Source: JASEFH01 sp034679905
GTDB lineage: Archaea > Halobacteriota > Methanomicrobia > Methanomicrobiales > JACTUA01
Direction of reading: 5' to 3'
Assembly (NCBI GenBank): GCA_034679905.1
Contig: JAXDAH010000141.1
Span: 1 to 41,079 of the forward strand
Length of the DNA stretch: 41,079 bases
Position numbers and translations under genes: made by a program. Positions 17,389 to 25,144 of the stretch are shown piece after piece (within the stretch, counting starts at the first letter, position 1; every line of letters begins with the position of its first letter). Below the pieces are notes generated by a model. That model worked only from the letters and a program-made list of their open reading frames with translations. It made no database searches and had not been told where the DNA came from.

Positions 17389-17804
17389 CGTATCTCCTTC
17401 CGGGGGGGTTCCTTTCGGGAATGTATTATATTTCGTTTAATATTAAAATACAATTCGGTCGAAAGGGATTTCCAAAATGCAGCAGTATTTTTGGTTTTTT
17501 TAGAATTTTTTTTCAATTTATACAGAACGGATAATATATAATGCTGAAATATAACAGTAACTTTTATATTACCAGTTCGCGCACCTGGCGTTTTCCTGCA
17601 CCTCCGCACCCGCGCCGACAGGCACCCGCTGACCAGCCGGCATCCGCTGCATAGGTGCGGACGGGATCGCCGGCCACGCTTCGGGAACTGCCCCGGCAGT
17701 GGCGGCGCGGAAGCGATCCGTGGCTGCCATTGTCAGCGCCGATCGGGCCTGTGCTGTCCCCCTGTGGATATCCTTCGCCCCGCCCGCTTCCGGCGAGGGC
17801 GATC
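17389..17804. other. AT-rich intergenic region with a promoter
   Basis: No gene seen. At 17424-17433 the minus strand has a TATA box (AAATATAATA) serving the gene that starts at 17388. Between 17480 and 17570 the plus strand has long T runs (about 17488-17513), and the rest is AT-rich. These could form oligo-T transcription stops for plus-strand transcription, but no plus-strand gene lies upstream. From 17580 to 17804 the DNA returns to GC-rich and contains nothing I can name. Confidence 0.45.
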
Positions 17805-18719
17805 TCAGTCGGGGAGGATACGCGCCAGGTCCTCCCTCTGCGCCACGTAGACCTCCACCATGTGGTGGGGATGGTAACGCAGCTTGGACTCCCGCAGCCC
17901 CGGCTCCCCGAGATCGGACTCGCGGTTGATGAACTGGAAGCGTTCTGCCAGTATCCGGGCAGTCGCGGCATTCATCGCCTTGTAAATCCCCTCGCAGTCA
18001 GGCAGACCCTTCTCGAAGTGAACGAGGGCGGTGGTCTCGTTCAGCGGCTCGTAAAGCGCCATCGATGTGACGTGGTCATCCACCCGGATCATCCGCCCGT
18101 CGATCCCGAGTTCCTGGAAGTGATCCAGCGTGTAGAGGATCGCCTCCTTCTCGTGGGCAAGGATGGGATTGGACTCGCAGTCCCGCCAGTCGCACCACGC
18201 CAGCAGGAACTCCCGCACGTCCTTGCGGTCTTCCGGGCCGATCGCCTCGACGGCGTAGTTGCACTGCTTCCGAAAGCGGTTCAGCTGGCGGCGGATGTTG
18301 AGGTACTTCCGCCCGCGGAGCTCCGCCAGGTCGGACGCCAGGTAGACGTACTCGAAGTAGTTTCGCCGCGGGTGGAGCGGCAGATCGGGATACGCCGCGG
18401 CGATCTGCTCCCGCGAGGCGGTGTCCAGGATGGCGAGAGGCGGCTCTCCTCCCTCGCGCAGGGCGAGCCGCATGGTATCCTCCAGCAGCTCCGCGTCCGT
18501 CGGACCGATGGGGACCCGGAACATGGTCCTGCCGTCGATGGTGCTCGAGAGGACGATGCTCTCCCGCACCTGCGCATAGCGGTAGTGCGCGTAGGCGTTC
18601 CAGGCCATCATGTTGGTGAACGTATTGTCGCTGTGCTCCTGGGGAAAGCGTGCGTAGTGCCGCAGGAAGAGCTCTCGATCCCCCAGGGTCACGGGCCGGA
18701 AATCCGAGCTGGAGAGCAC
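17805..18719 (-). CDS. DUF2156 (LPG-synthetase C-terminal-like) protein
   Basis: 304 residues. MLSSSDFRPVTLGDRELFLRHYARFPQ, then FTNMMAWNAY, RRNYFEYVYLASDLAELRGRKY and NRFRKQC, are typical of the DUF2156 family, which has a double GNAT-like fold and is related to the C-terminal domain of phosphatidylglycerol lysyltransferase. The late segment VHFEKGLPDCEGIYKAMNA with INRESDLGEPGLR is the family's acyl/aminoacyl-acceptor region. The substrate in archaea is unknown. The GTG at 18719 is chosen: it lies 1 nt after the stop of the GNAT gene and has GGAGG 6 nt before it. It therefore forms a two-gene operon with another GNAT-fold enzyme. Confidence 0.85.
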   Translation of the reverse strand: MLSSSDFRPVTLGDRELFLRHYARFPQEHSDNTFTNMMAWNAYAHYRYAQVRESIVLSSTIDGRTMFRVPIGPTDAELLEDTMRLALREGGEPPLAILDTASREQIAAAYPDLPLHPRRNYFEYVYLASDLAELRGRKYLNIRRQLNRFRKQCNYAVEAIGPEDRKDVREFLLAWCDWRDCESNPILAHEKEAILYTLDHFQELGIDGRMIRVDDHVTSMALYEPLNETTALVHFEKGLPDCEGIYKAMNAATARILAERFQFINRESDLGEPGLRESKLRYHPHHMVEVYVAQREDLARILPD

Positions 18720-18720
18720 C

Positions 18721-19149
18721 TCATTCCTCCCCCCGGTAGAGCATGGGGACGTCGCCCTCGCATCGCATGAACCCGTTCGCGGTATAAAACCCCTCGGTGC
18801 CTCTCTCCGCGATGAGGCCGATCCAGTCGATCCCTCCCTGCCTGCAGGCATCCAGCAGGAGGGACAGGATCCCGGATCCGATTCCGAGTCGGCGGTACTC
18901 GGTGAGCAGGCAGAGGTCCTGGATGTAGGCATCCGAGACCCCGTCGGAGATCACCCGACCCATCCCGACGGCACGCCCGCTCGTCCGGTCGATCGCAACG
19001 ACAAACGCGTAACTGCCCTGGATGACCGGAAGGACGCCTGCCGGATCCCACTCCTCGCACCACCATCCCGCCGAGCGGTACAGGTTCACGATCTCCTCGC
19101 TGCTCCAGGTATTCACCAGCCGGAACTCGATATCCGGAGTCTCCTCCAT
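18721..19149 (-). CDS. GNAT family N-acetyltransferase
   Basis: 142 residues. The acetyl-CoA loop is in LCLLTEYRRLGIGSGIL (R-x-x-G-x-G), preceded by the strand AYIQDL and followed by the closing motif ERGTEGFYTANGFMRC. It transfers an acetyl group from acetyl-CoA to an amine; the acceptor is unknown. The ATG has GGAAGG about 8 nt upstream. First gene of an operon with the DUF2156 protein; its promoter lies inside a perfect inverted repeat at 19202-19219, so the pair may be regulated. Confidence 0.85.
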   Translation of the reverse strand: MEETPDIEFRLVNTWSSEEIVNLYRSAGWWCEEWDPAGVLPVIQGSYAFVVAIDRTSGRAVGMGRVISDGVSDAYIQDLCLLTEYRRLGIGSGILSLLLDACRQGGIDWIGLIAERGTEGFYTANGFMRCEGDVPMLYRGEE

Positions 19150-19201
19150 GCAACAACCTTCCCCTGCGGTGCCGGCCCGCCTGTCAGGACCGGTATGCCG
19201 T

Positions 19202-19219
19202 CACCGTATAAAAACGGTG
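19202..19219 (-). promoter_or_regulatory. TATA box inside a perfect inverted repeat (putative operator)
   Basis: CACCGT-ATAAAA-ACGGTG: two perfect 6-nt arms around a 6-nt A/T core. On the minus strand the core reads as a TATA box (TTTTAT), about 60 nt before the GNAT start codon. A dimeric repressor bound here would block TBP. Seen directly; the regulatory role is inference. Confidence 0.45.
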
Positions 19220-20370
19220 TGAAAGACCCCACAGACCCGATTCGTGCTCACGCCCCGGCTATTAAGCATGGCGGAGAGAGGTCCCGATCCTGCCCGGCGG
19301 CCCGGCTGTCCGCACCTCTACCGGTCCAGCAGGAGAACCGCACCAGCACACCGCTGGAGACCCTGCAGCGGAGGGAACCGGGTCCGGGCTAGTACATTTC
19401 TGGTCATGGGAGAGCGATCCGTGTGCGATAGACTTCCTGAGCGATGAGGTGGCGACGAGATCGCGGTCCGGATGGAGACGCCAGGGCTTCACAGCCACGC
19501 TTGAGAGAAAAATCTTGGAGGACCACAGAGGGAGTGTCGATCCCCGCACCCATAACCGTGCCTGATACGACCCTGTGTAAGCCCTATCGCACCAGAGGGG
19601 GGAAAGGGATTCGGGATTCGGAGGGGCGGGGTTGCGCCTCCTACAGTGGCGAGGGTCTGAGTCTGAATGGGTCCCCATCTACCGCCAGGAGAGCAGGGAT
19701 GAGACGATGCATATCAAAAACGCTCCTATACCCCCTAACCGGGCAGGTCCAATCGCACCAATGGGAAGAGGGGATTTTAAAGGGGGAGGAGGGGGGCGCG
19801 TCCCCTTCCCCCTACTGCCCCCACCCCGCCGATATGATCGCCTCCGGGGGGAGGAAGATCGGGAGCGATACTTCACCATGCCCCCTGGAGTGCGATGCCC
19901 CTGTAGTTGCCGATCTCACCTCCGTCCAAGCCATCGGGCCAACCTGGGAGACGATCGTCCCCCATTCCAGGGTAATACGCTCCCAATATCCCCATCCTAC
20001 GCATCCCACCCAGTCGGGGGAAGAGAGCCCGGTCCACAGAGGATGCTTCGCCCTACTCACGCAACTGCAATACGAGAATGGCTACCGAATCCCTCACCAT
20101 CCCGGGCAAAAGGCAGTTCTTCCCGAATCGGGAGATTGTAGTCCTGATATATGCCGTATCTTGGTGATATAGGGGAGGGAGGTGCAATCGATCTCGTCCA
20201 TCCACCGCAACACCACCTATCGATCTCACGAAGATCCTCTGCGATGGGAAACCTCCACAGACTGCCACGGGCCCGGGGAGTCTGGCGGAGTGAGGCGTTG
20301 GTTCCCTTCTATGTACATCTCTAAAATGCTTGAAAAAAGCGTAGAACCGGGGCAGGAGAGGCGATCGCCG
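19220..20370. other. Long gene-poor region
   Basis: About 1.15 kb with no gene I can support. Open frames on both strands are rich in Arg/Pro/Gly, lack ribosome-binding sites and resemble no family. It holds GTGTGCGATAGACTTCCTGA at 19421-19440, 18 of 20 positions identical to 35709-35728, plus a related inverse form near 19575-19600, and G-rich/C-rich runs (19590-19640, 19770-19830). It could be a decayed mobile element, a regulatory or structured RNA, or simple spacer. Confidence 0.45.
19421..19440 (+). repeat. Dispersed intergenic motif, copy A
   Basis: GTGTGCGATAGACTTCCTGA. The second copy at 35709-35728 differs at two positions. Looser relatives share the GCGATA/CGATAG core in the first 400 nt of the window and inverted near 19590. 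All lie outside genes. Confidence 0.5.
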
Positions 20371-20937
20371 TCAGCTCGCCACGTCCGCCCCGTACTTCTC
20401 CTGCAGCATCTTCAGCAGCGCATCCGAGCGGCGGGATATCGCGACGATCCGCCTGACTGCCCGGTTCAGCTGTCCGTTCAGTTCGTCCACCTGTTTGCGG
20501 GTGACGTAGCCTCTCTGGCTTGCACTCTTGATGCGGTCCTCTGCGATCTGGCAGTTGTAGAAGAACCGGTCGATGATGCAGCTGGCCTCGTGGAGGTTGA
20601 ACCGGAACTGGTTGGTCCCCTCGCCCAGGATCTCGTTCAGCTCTTTGAGTTCCACGTCGATCTCGTTCAGGATGTCGATGATGGAGGCGAACGCCTGCTG
20701 CCGCTCCATCTCTTCCAGCTCCCGCGTGGCATCGACCGCTCCATCCAGTTTCTTCACGTAGAGCCCCAGGGCGTGAGCAATGTCCCGGAAGAGCTGCTTA
20801 TCCCTCCCCTCGAGAGTCTCTGCCCGCTCCTGAAGGCGTTCTACCTCCTTCTCCAGACGCATCCGAAATTCGTTCTCATCGTACTCCATACAATCGGCCC
20901 CCTCTTCCGATGAACTCGGGTCCATCTCCTCCCCCAT
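20371..20937 (-). CDS. Coiled-coil protein, function unknown
   Basis: 188 residues from the chosen ATG. After an acidic N-terminus the chain is long charged helix: FRMRLEKEVERLQERAETLE, TRELEEMERQQAFASIIDILNEIDVELKELNEIL, and a C-terminal helix with QVDELNGQLNRAVRRIVAI. No signal peptide or membrane segment; it probably forms a coiled-coil dimer or scaffold. The start is uncertain: the frame is open to a TTG at 21006, and ATGs exist at 20937, 20925 and 20889; none has an ideally spaced ribosome-binding site. I recognise no family. Confidence 0.65.
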   Translation of the reverse strand: MGEEMDPSSSEEGADCMEYDENEFRMRLEKEVERLQERAETLEGRDKQLFRDIAHALGLYVKKLDGAVDATRELEEMERQQAFASIIDILNEIDVELKELNEILGEGTNQFRFNLHEASCIIDRFFYNCQIAEDRIKSASQRGYVTRKQVDELNGQLNRAVRRIVAISRRSDALLKMLQEKYGADVAS

Positions 20938-21040
20938 TCTCCGGCGGCAGAGATCGGCTTTACAGCCTACCCGGTACTCCGCCTGCCACAAGTTTACCAA
21001 TGCCAAACATGTTAATAAATGTTTCCAAACGATCGTGCAC

Positions 21041-21046
21041 TATAAA
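21041..21046 (-). promoter_or_regulatory. TATA box upstream of the coiled-coil gene
   Basis: TTTATA on the minus strand (plus TATAAA). Transcription would start near 21017, giving a leader of about 80 nt if translation starts at 20937, or about 10 nt if the TTG at 21006 is used. Confidence 0.4.
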
Positions 21047-21427
21047 GGAGTAAATATTCAATTGTTGTGATAAATATAATCCCATCGCTCAGATTACGGA
21101 ATTTCGAGCCATTTCGAAGTTTACATCAGGTTTAGAGGTATTAATTCTGGTTATATCGTTGGTATGGAACAGAATCGTCCTTCACAGGCCGTATACGATC
21201 GGCATACCCGTTCGGGCGCAGTAGTACCACCCGCAGGAGCCGGCAGCGCCGCGGCAGTCTCTCCTCCGGGTGCTCCCCCCTGCTTCGCCGGCATGCGGCC
21301 TCCCCTTCGAGGGGAGGTCGCAGGAACTCCACCCGGGGCGGGGATGAGGTGCGCCATGCGCGAGGTAGGGGCAATCGCCACTGCGCGGGAGCGGCAGGCG
21401 TCTGCAAGCCCGTGAAGGCGGCCGCAT
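21047..21427. other. Gene-free region with a strong hairpin
   Basis: About 130 nt of AT-rich sequence upstream of the coiled-coil promoter, then GC-rich sequence up to the end of the TPR gene. An 83-residue open frame on the plus strand (21164-21415) starts after a TATA-like GGTTATATCG but is Pro/Ala/Gly-rich and unlike any protein I know, so it is not called. Confidence 0.4.
21295..21321. repeat. Inverted repeat forming a 12-bp hairpin
   Basis: Arms GCGGCCTCCCCT and AGGGGAGGTCGC pair over 12 positions with one G-U type mismatch and a TCG loop. It lies about 105 nt downstream of the TPR gene on that gene's strand. No T run follows, so it is not a simple terminator; it may stabilise the 3' end of the message. 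Confidence 0.5.
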
Positions 21428-21736
21428 TCAGGCAGACACCCGAGCGGAGCTTCCAGGACTCTCCCGTGTCCTGCCGACATCCTCCCGTGCTTCCGCCCGG
21501 CCGGGATCGATCTCCAGCACCCGCTCGAATCTGCGCAGTGCCAGTTCCGGATGACCCATCTGCTGCAGCAGACGTCCTTTCTCCAGCCATGCATCCGCAC
21601 AGGAGGGATCGATGTCTATCGCCCGATCGTAGCACTGCAGGGCTTCACGACACCGCCCGTAACTGCGGAGCGTGTTTCCCCGGCTCACCCAGACAGCGGG
21701 TCCGTGCGTTGTACCGAACATCCGTAGAAGACCCAT
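21428..21736 (-). CDS. Small TPR-repeat protein
   Basis: 102 residues with two clear tetratricopeptide repeats: AVWVSRGNTLRSYGRCREAL followed by QCYDRAIDIDPS, and ADAWLEKGRLLQQMGHPELA followed by LRRFERVLEIDPG, plus the start of a third helix (RAEAREDVGRT). TPR units mediate protein-protein contacts. GGAGG lies 5 nt before the ATG and a TATA box (GATATATC, 21775-21782) about 40 nt upstream. The C-terminal tail after the repeats is short and low in structure. Partner unknown. Confidence 0.82.
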   Translation of the reverse strand: MGLLRMFGTTHGPAVWVSRGNTLRSYGRCREALQCYDRAIDIDPSCADAWLEKGRLLQQMGHPELALRRFERVLEIDPGRAEAREDVGRTRESPGSSARVSA

Positions 21737-21774
21737 AGAGCCTCCGCATTCTATAGAGCAGACTCAAATTGCCG

Positions 21775-21782
21775 GATATATC
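21775..21782 (-). promoter_or_regulatory. TATA box of the TPR gene
   Basis: GATATATC, centred about 42 nt before the ATG at 21736, giving a short leader that includes the GGAGG ribosome-binding site. Confidence 0.5.
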
Positions 21783-21814
21783 AATATTTCTTCCGTATTG
21801 CTAAAAAAAGTATT

Positions 21815-22156
21815 TCAGCGGGTGACAACGTAATCGGACTTGTAGCGCCGCTCCTGCTTCAGCGTGCCGTCCGGTTGCATGATCATGACCATCGTCTCTG
21901 CCAGCGGGACCTCCTCCTCCACTGCGTCCCGGCACTCCGCCGATTGCGCCCGTGGAGCGGCTTCCGGGTCCTCGACCAGCAGGCGGGGCGCCGGCTCGTT
22001 CTCCCGGGAGACGCAGCTCTTCACGAGGGTTTGAAGGTCTTCGATCTCGTCGGCGATGCCCTTCAGCACCGCCTCCATCTCTACCACCCGCAGTTCAAGG
22101 CTGCGGATCCGGTCGGGGTACCCGGTCTGGGTTCTTCCCTGTACGTTTGCTATCAT
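21815..22156 (-). CDS. Small coiled-coil hypothetical protein
   Basis: 113 residues. The N-terminal part (RIRSLELRVVEMEAVLKGIADEIEDLQTLV) is a heptad-like coiled coil; the middle is a disordered Glu/Pro/Ala linker; the end (ETMVMIMQPDGTLKQERRYKSDYV) could form a beta hairpin. The ATG at 22156 is chosen because a TTTATAG box ends about 26 nt upstream and the residues before it are not protein-like. No family recognised. Confidence 0.7.
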   Translation of the reverse strand: MIANVQGRTQTGYPDRIRSLELRVVEMEAVLKGIADEIEDLQTLVKSCVSRENEPAPRLLVEDPEAAPRAQSAECRDAVEEEVPLAETMVMIMQPDGTLKQERRYKSDYVVTR

Positions 22157-22597
22157 AATTGAAGCTAGATTCGAAGTGCAGCTATAAATCTTTCCTGCTT
22201 GTAGCAGCGTTGCACCCTGCGACCGGGCGAGCGGCGGTTGCAGGGAAGGCTGCAGCGGACCCTCTCGGGGATCGCCGCCCCCGCACACCGTCCGATCCTG
22301 TGCGGCCCTCTCCCCGGTGGCGGGAGGATCCGTCGAGGCCAGGGGATCGGCAGCGAGGTGTGCAGGAATGACATGGACGGCAGAGATCCACGACGGGGAT
22401 CTTGCGCCGGGTCGGCGGCTCCGATGCAGGAAGGGGCCGGGAGGCGAGAGGCGGCCCAGCACCGCGCCAGCAGGATCGCGTGCCCGGGACAGGTTGCGTC
22501 TCGGCCGGCTTCCAGCCGATTCGGCACTGCAGGGCAGGTAAACTGTTAATACGCAGTGCGTATATCCGTCAGCGTATCAGCGGGAGATGGTTCTACC
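22157..22597. other. Divergent intergenic region
   Basis: No gene seen. It contains a TATA box for the coiled-coil gene on the minus strand (plus TATAAA at 22183-22188) and TATA-like sequences for the first PRC-barrel gene on the plus strand (TTAATA at 22546-22551 or GTATAT at 22559-22564). The middle 300 nt are GC-rich without recognisable features. Confidence 0.4.
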
Positions 22598-22969
22598 GTG
22601 GTGACAGAAGGCGATACCCCGTATCGGGGGGACGCAGATGAGCCGGCAGCGCTCCTCAGGAGCGAGAGCATCTTCGGTGCCCGGGTCCGCAACCGGAACG
22701 GGGAGGACCTCGGGCACATCCGGGACATACTGGTGGACGTCGGGAGAGGGCGGGCGGCATTCGTCGTGCTCTCCTCCGGGGGGCTCCTGGGCGAGAAGTA
22801 CTTCGCCTTCCCCTGGAAGAACCTGACACGCCGCCCGGAGCGGGGTGAGTTCGTCCTGGATGTCGAGAGGGAGCAGCTGGAGAATACTGAAAGACTCCGG
22901 CCGGACGAATGGCCGGTACACGGCACCTGGGAACACACCCGGTCCCTGATGCCCTACCGGGAGGAATGA
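22598..22969 (+). CDS. PRC-barrel domain protein (first of three)
   Basis: 123 residues with one PRC-barrel: SIFGARVRNRNGEDLGHIRDILVDVGRGRAAFVVLSSGG, then KYFAFPWKNL and FVLDVEREQLEN, ending in EWPVHGTW. PRC-barrels are small beta folds that bind proteins or RNA (RimM, reaction-centre H subunit). It lacks the long C-terminal extension of the two paralogues that follow. A GTG at 22598 is chosen because GGAGATGG lies upstream; the same leader pattern (GGAGATGGT, then GTGGTGA) precedes the second paralogue. Function unknown; cytosolic. Confidence 0.82.
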   Translation: MVTEGDTPYRGDADEPAALLRSESIFGARVRNRNGEDLGHIRDILVDVGRGRAAFVVLSSGGLLGEKYFAFPWKNLTRRPERGEFVLDVEREQLENTERLRPDEWPVHGTWEHTRSLMPYREE

Positions 22970-23192
22970 ACAGAGACGGTGCGATGGGAATATGTCGGAA
23001 GGATGCTGTTCGTACGGTATCGTGCGGCTCTGGATCGAACGGAGCAGCGGGTGCCTCCTCGATCCCCGCTGTCCGTTCACCGTATCGGGTTCCACCTCTC
23101 CGGCCCACGGTCTCTGTTCTTGACTCGTGCCTGGAGGCGTACAGGCGCGGAGAAAAGCGGGCATCTTCCACGAATTGCCGGCGTGCAAGCAA

Positions 23193-23202
23193 CATTTAAA
23201 TA
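23193..23202 (+). promoter_or_regulatory. TATA box of the second PRC-barrel gene
   Basis: CATTTAAATA with an A/T-rich flank; transcription would start near 23224, upstream of the start codon at 23275 by about 50 nt. The separate promoter shows that the PRC-barrel genes are not one operon. Confidence 0.5.
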
Positions 23203-23274
23203 ATATCGTTTGCTATTTCCCGCCACTGCCCGATGTCTGGTTGCGGCAGCGAGAGCGATACGGAGATGGTACAC

Positions 23275-23862
23275 GTGGTGAACGCAGGAACTGAAACAGT
23301 TCCCGGAGCCCGAACCCGGGTGGTCGGAGAAGGACTGCGGCTGTTGTCCGCCAGAGACCTCATGGATGTCAGGGTGCGAAACCCGCAGGGCGAGGACCTC
23401 GGCGAGATCAAGAACCTGATGGTCGACCTCAACGCCGGTCGAATCGTCTACGCCGTGCTCGCCTTTGGCGGGGTGCTCGGAGCGGGCGAGAAGCTCTTCG
23501 CCATCCCCTGGGAGGCCTTCACCCAGAGAACCGAAGAGAGGACCTTCATCCTGAACGTGGACCGGGAGCAGCTGGAGAAGTCCCCCGGGTTCCGCGAGGA
23601 CGAGTGGCCCATGCACGGCGACTGGGAGCTCGTGCAGCCAGCCCCGTATGCGGCGGAGCGGGCTGCAGTCCCCGAGGAGAGGGTGGTGGAACGCAGGGAG
23701 ACACGGGAGATGCCCATGGGCGAATCCGTCGGGCTGTATACCCCCCGTCGAGACGTCGAATGTCCCACCTACGAGGCCGGCCGCAGGTCCCCGGAGTACG
23801 ATCGCGAATGGCTGGAGGGCATGTTCTCCTGGTTCGGCGTCCAGCCGTACTGGTGCGAGTAG
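23275..23862 (+). CDS. PRC-barrel domain protein with conserved C-terminal tail (second of three)
   Basis: 195 residues. A PRC-barrel (about 20-105: LLSARDLMDVRVRNPQGE, DLGEIKNLMVDLNAGRIVYAV, EKLFAIPWEAF, EDEWPMHGDWELV) is followed by a charged linker and a tail YDREWLEGM...WFG...PYWCE that is nearly identical in the third paralogue. The start is a judgement: ATGs at 23233 and 23266 are in frame, but the ATG at 23266 has its GGAG directly adjacent, whereas GTG 23275 sits at proper distance and shares its leader with the first paralogue. Function unknown; the cysteine-ending tail suggests a specific partner or metal site. Confidence 0.82.
   Translation: MVNAGTETVPGARTRVVGEGLRLLSARDLMDVRVRNPQGEDLGEIKNLMVDLNAGRIVYAVLAFGGVLGAGEKLFAIPWEAFTQRTEERTFILNVDREQLEKSPGFREDEWPMHGDWELVQPAPYAAERAAVPEERVVERRETREMPMGESVGLYTPRRDVECPTYEAGRRSPEYDREWLEGMFSWFGVQPYWCE
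23582..23634 (+). repeat. 53-nt exact repeat shared by two PRC-barrel genes
   Basis: These 53 bases are identical to 24551-24603. They encode the end of the barrel (FREDEWPMHGDWELV). Identity over synonymous sites as well points to recent duplication or gene conversion between the second and third PRC-barrel genes. Confidence 0.75.
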
Positions 23863-23874
23863 CGGATAACCGCT
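23861..23874 (+). terminator. Hairpin at the end of the second PRC-barrel gene
   Basis: AGCGG-ATAA-CCGCT, a 5-bp stem that begins within the stop codon. There is no T run after it, so it may be only a weak stop or 3'-end stabiliser. Confidence 0.3.
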
Positions 23875-24273
23875 GCGGGGGCGCGCAAGCGTAACCGGGA
23901 TGCGAAGAGGGTCCGCGGCGCAACCGCGGGTGAACGCTCTCCAGCCTCCCACCAGGCTCTTTTCATCAGCCAGGGACGATAACCCAAAAACCCCCGCCTC
24001 CAGCAGGAATGGATGGGGAGCACTCCATGCTGAGAGCATCCGCTCCGGGAGTGTGCCTCGCGGAAGGCCACACTTTAGCGACTATCGATGCCTTCGAAAT
24101 AACCTCCGATCCATCGTCCAGGTAGATGCAGGCAAATTCACCCCGAATCCGATATCACGCGCATTCCGCACTTCCGTGCCGGAGAAACGTATAAATAGTC
24201 TCGCGCCTCTACAACCCGCCTTGCCTGGAGGAGTCGTATACGCCTCGGCACAGAGATTGGAGACGTGAGATAG
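23875..24273 (+). promoter_or_regulatory. Intergenic region and promoter of the third PRC-barrel gene
   Basis: About 400 nt without a gene. A clear TATA box, CGTATAAATAG, lies at 24189-24199; transcription would start near 24220. GGAGACGTGA about 5-14 nt before the ATG at 24274 is the ribosome-binding site. The first 300 nt hold nothing recognisable. Confidence 0.55.
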
Positions 24274-24966
24274 ATGGAGGCCAGAACGAGGAGAATGGAA
24301 GGCATGAGGCTGCTGTCTGCGGATGACACCATGGACACCAAGGTGCGGAACCCGCAGGGCGAGGACCTCGGCGAGATCAAGAACCTGATGATCGACCTGA
24401 ACACGGGCAAGATCATCTACGCCGTGCTCTCCTTCGGGGGAATCCTGGGAGCGGGCGAGAAGCTCTTCGCCATCCCCTGGGAGGCCCTGACAGCCCAGCC
24501 GGAGCGGGAGGGGTTCGTCCTGAACATGGACAAGGAGCAGCTGGAGAACGCCCCCGGGTTCCGCGAGGACGAGTGGCCCATGCACGGCGACTGGGAGCTC
24601 GTGGAGCCGACCCGCACGGCGGCATACTATACGGCCGCACGCGAAGTCTACCCGGAGGAGAGAGCTGCCGTCACCGAAGAGCGGATCGAACCGCGCGCCG
24701 AGACCTGGGAGGAGCGGCAGGAGGCAGCGAAGAGACGGGATGAAGAGAGGTACCGGGGGATGAGCAAGGCGGAGATACGGTCCAAACAGGCCGCGGAAGT
24801 CCAGGCACTGCCGCATACCATGCGCCCGTCCACCGGTCGCGACATTCCCGGACGGGGACCGGCGTGCGCCGACTATGAACGGGCCAAGAAATCGCCGGAC
24901 TACGACCGCGAGTGGCTGGAGGGCATGTTCACCTGGTTCGGATCGCCGCCGTACTGGTGCGAGTAA
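24274..24966 (+). CDS. PRC-barrel domain protein with conserved C-terminal tail (third of three)
   Basis: 230 residues. The PRC-barrel (about 11-100) closely matches the second paralogue, then comes a longer highly charged linker (VYPEERAAVTEERIEP, WEERQEAAKRRDEERYRG) likely to be helical, and the conserved tail SPDYDREWLEGMFTWFG...PYWCE. The start is well supported by a ribosome-binding site and a TATA box. It shares a 53-nt identical DNA block with the second copy. No membrane segment. Function unknown; the three-gene expansion next to trehalose genes suggests, but does not show, a stress role. Confidence 0.85.
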   Translation: MEARTRRMEGMRLLSADDTMDTKVRNPQGEDLGEIKNLMIDLNTGKIIYAVLSFGGILGAGEKLFAIPWEALTAQPEREGFVLNMDKEQLENAPGFREDEWPMHGDWELVEPTRTAAYYTAAREVYPEERAAVTEERIEPRAETWEERQEAAKRRDEERYRGMSKAEIRSKQAAEVQALPHTMRPSTGRDIPGRGPACADYERAKKSPDYDREWLEGMFTWFGSPPYWCE

Positions 24967-24978
24967 GATCGCCCTTTC

Positions 24979-25009
24979 GGGGGTGGCGTACCCCCTGCGG
25001 ATCCTTTTT
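24979..25009 (+). terminator. Hairpin plus T run after the third PRC-barrel gene
   Basis: GGGGGT-GGCGT-ACCCCC stem-loop (24979-24995), followed by CCTTTTTA with five T at 25005-25009. It lies 13 nt after the stop codon, and archaeal transcription ends at T runs, so this is the best terminator in the window. Confidence 0.55.
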
Positions 25010-25097
25010 AGGATGCCTGATCCAACAGGACGGATTCTTCTCCTGTGCAGGCATCCGCGGGGCACCAGGCGGACAGGGCATTCCGTGGTGCACGCGG

Positions 25098-25106
25098 TTC
25101 ATATAG
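25098..25106 (+). promoter_or_regulatory. TATA box of the RNase III-like gene
   Basis: TTCATATAG, with the transcript start expected near 25128 and the GTG at 25145. A G-rich GGGGGGTTGG precedes the start codon. Confidence 0.45.
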
Positions 25107-25144
25107 TTGGGCGTCCAGATCAGCTGCTGCAGGGGGGTTGGTCC

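Noticed and set aside
17385..17609. 74-residue Lys/Asn-rich open frame on the minus strand
   Set aside because: Created by the AT-rich promoter region; overlaps the TATA box and ribosome-binding site of the real gene.
19444..20172. 242-residue open frame on the plus strand
   Set aside because: Low-complexity Ser/Pro/Gly/Arg content, no start signals, no domains; likely chance in non-coding DNA.
21164..21415. 83-residue open frame after a TATA-like box
   Set aside because: Pro/Ala/Gly/Arg-rich, overlaps a strong hairpin, no ribosome-binding site and no family resemblance.
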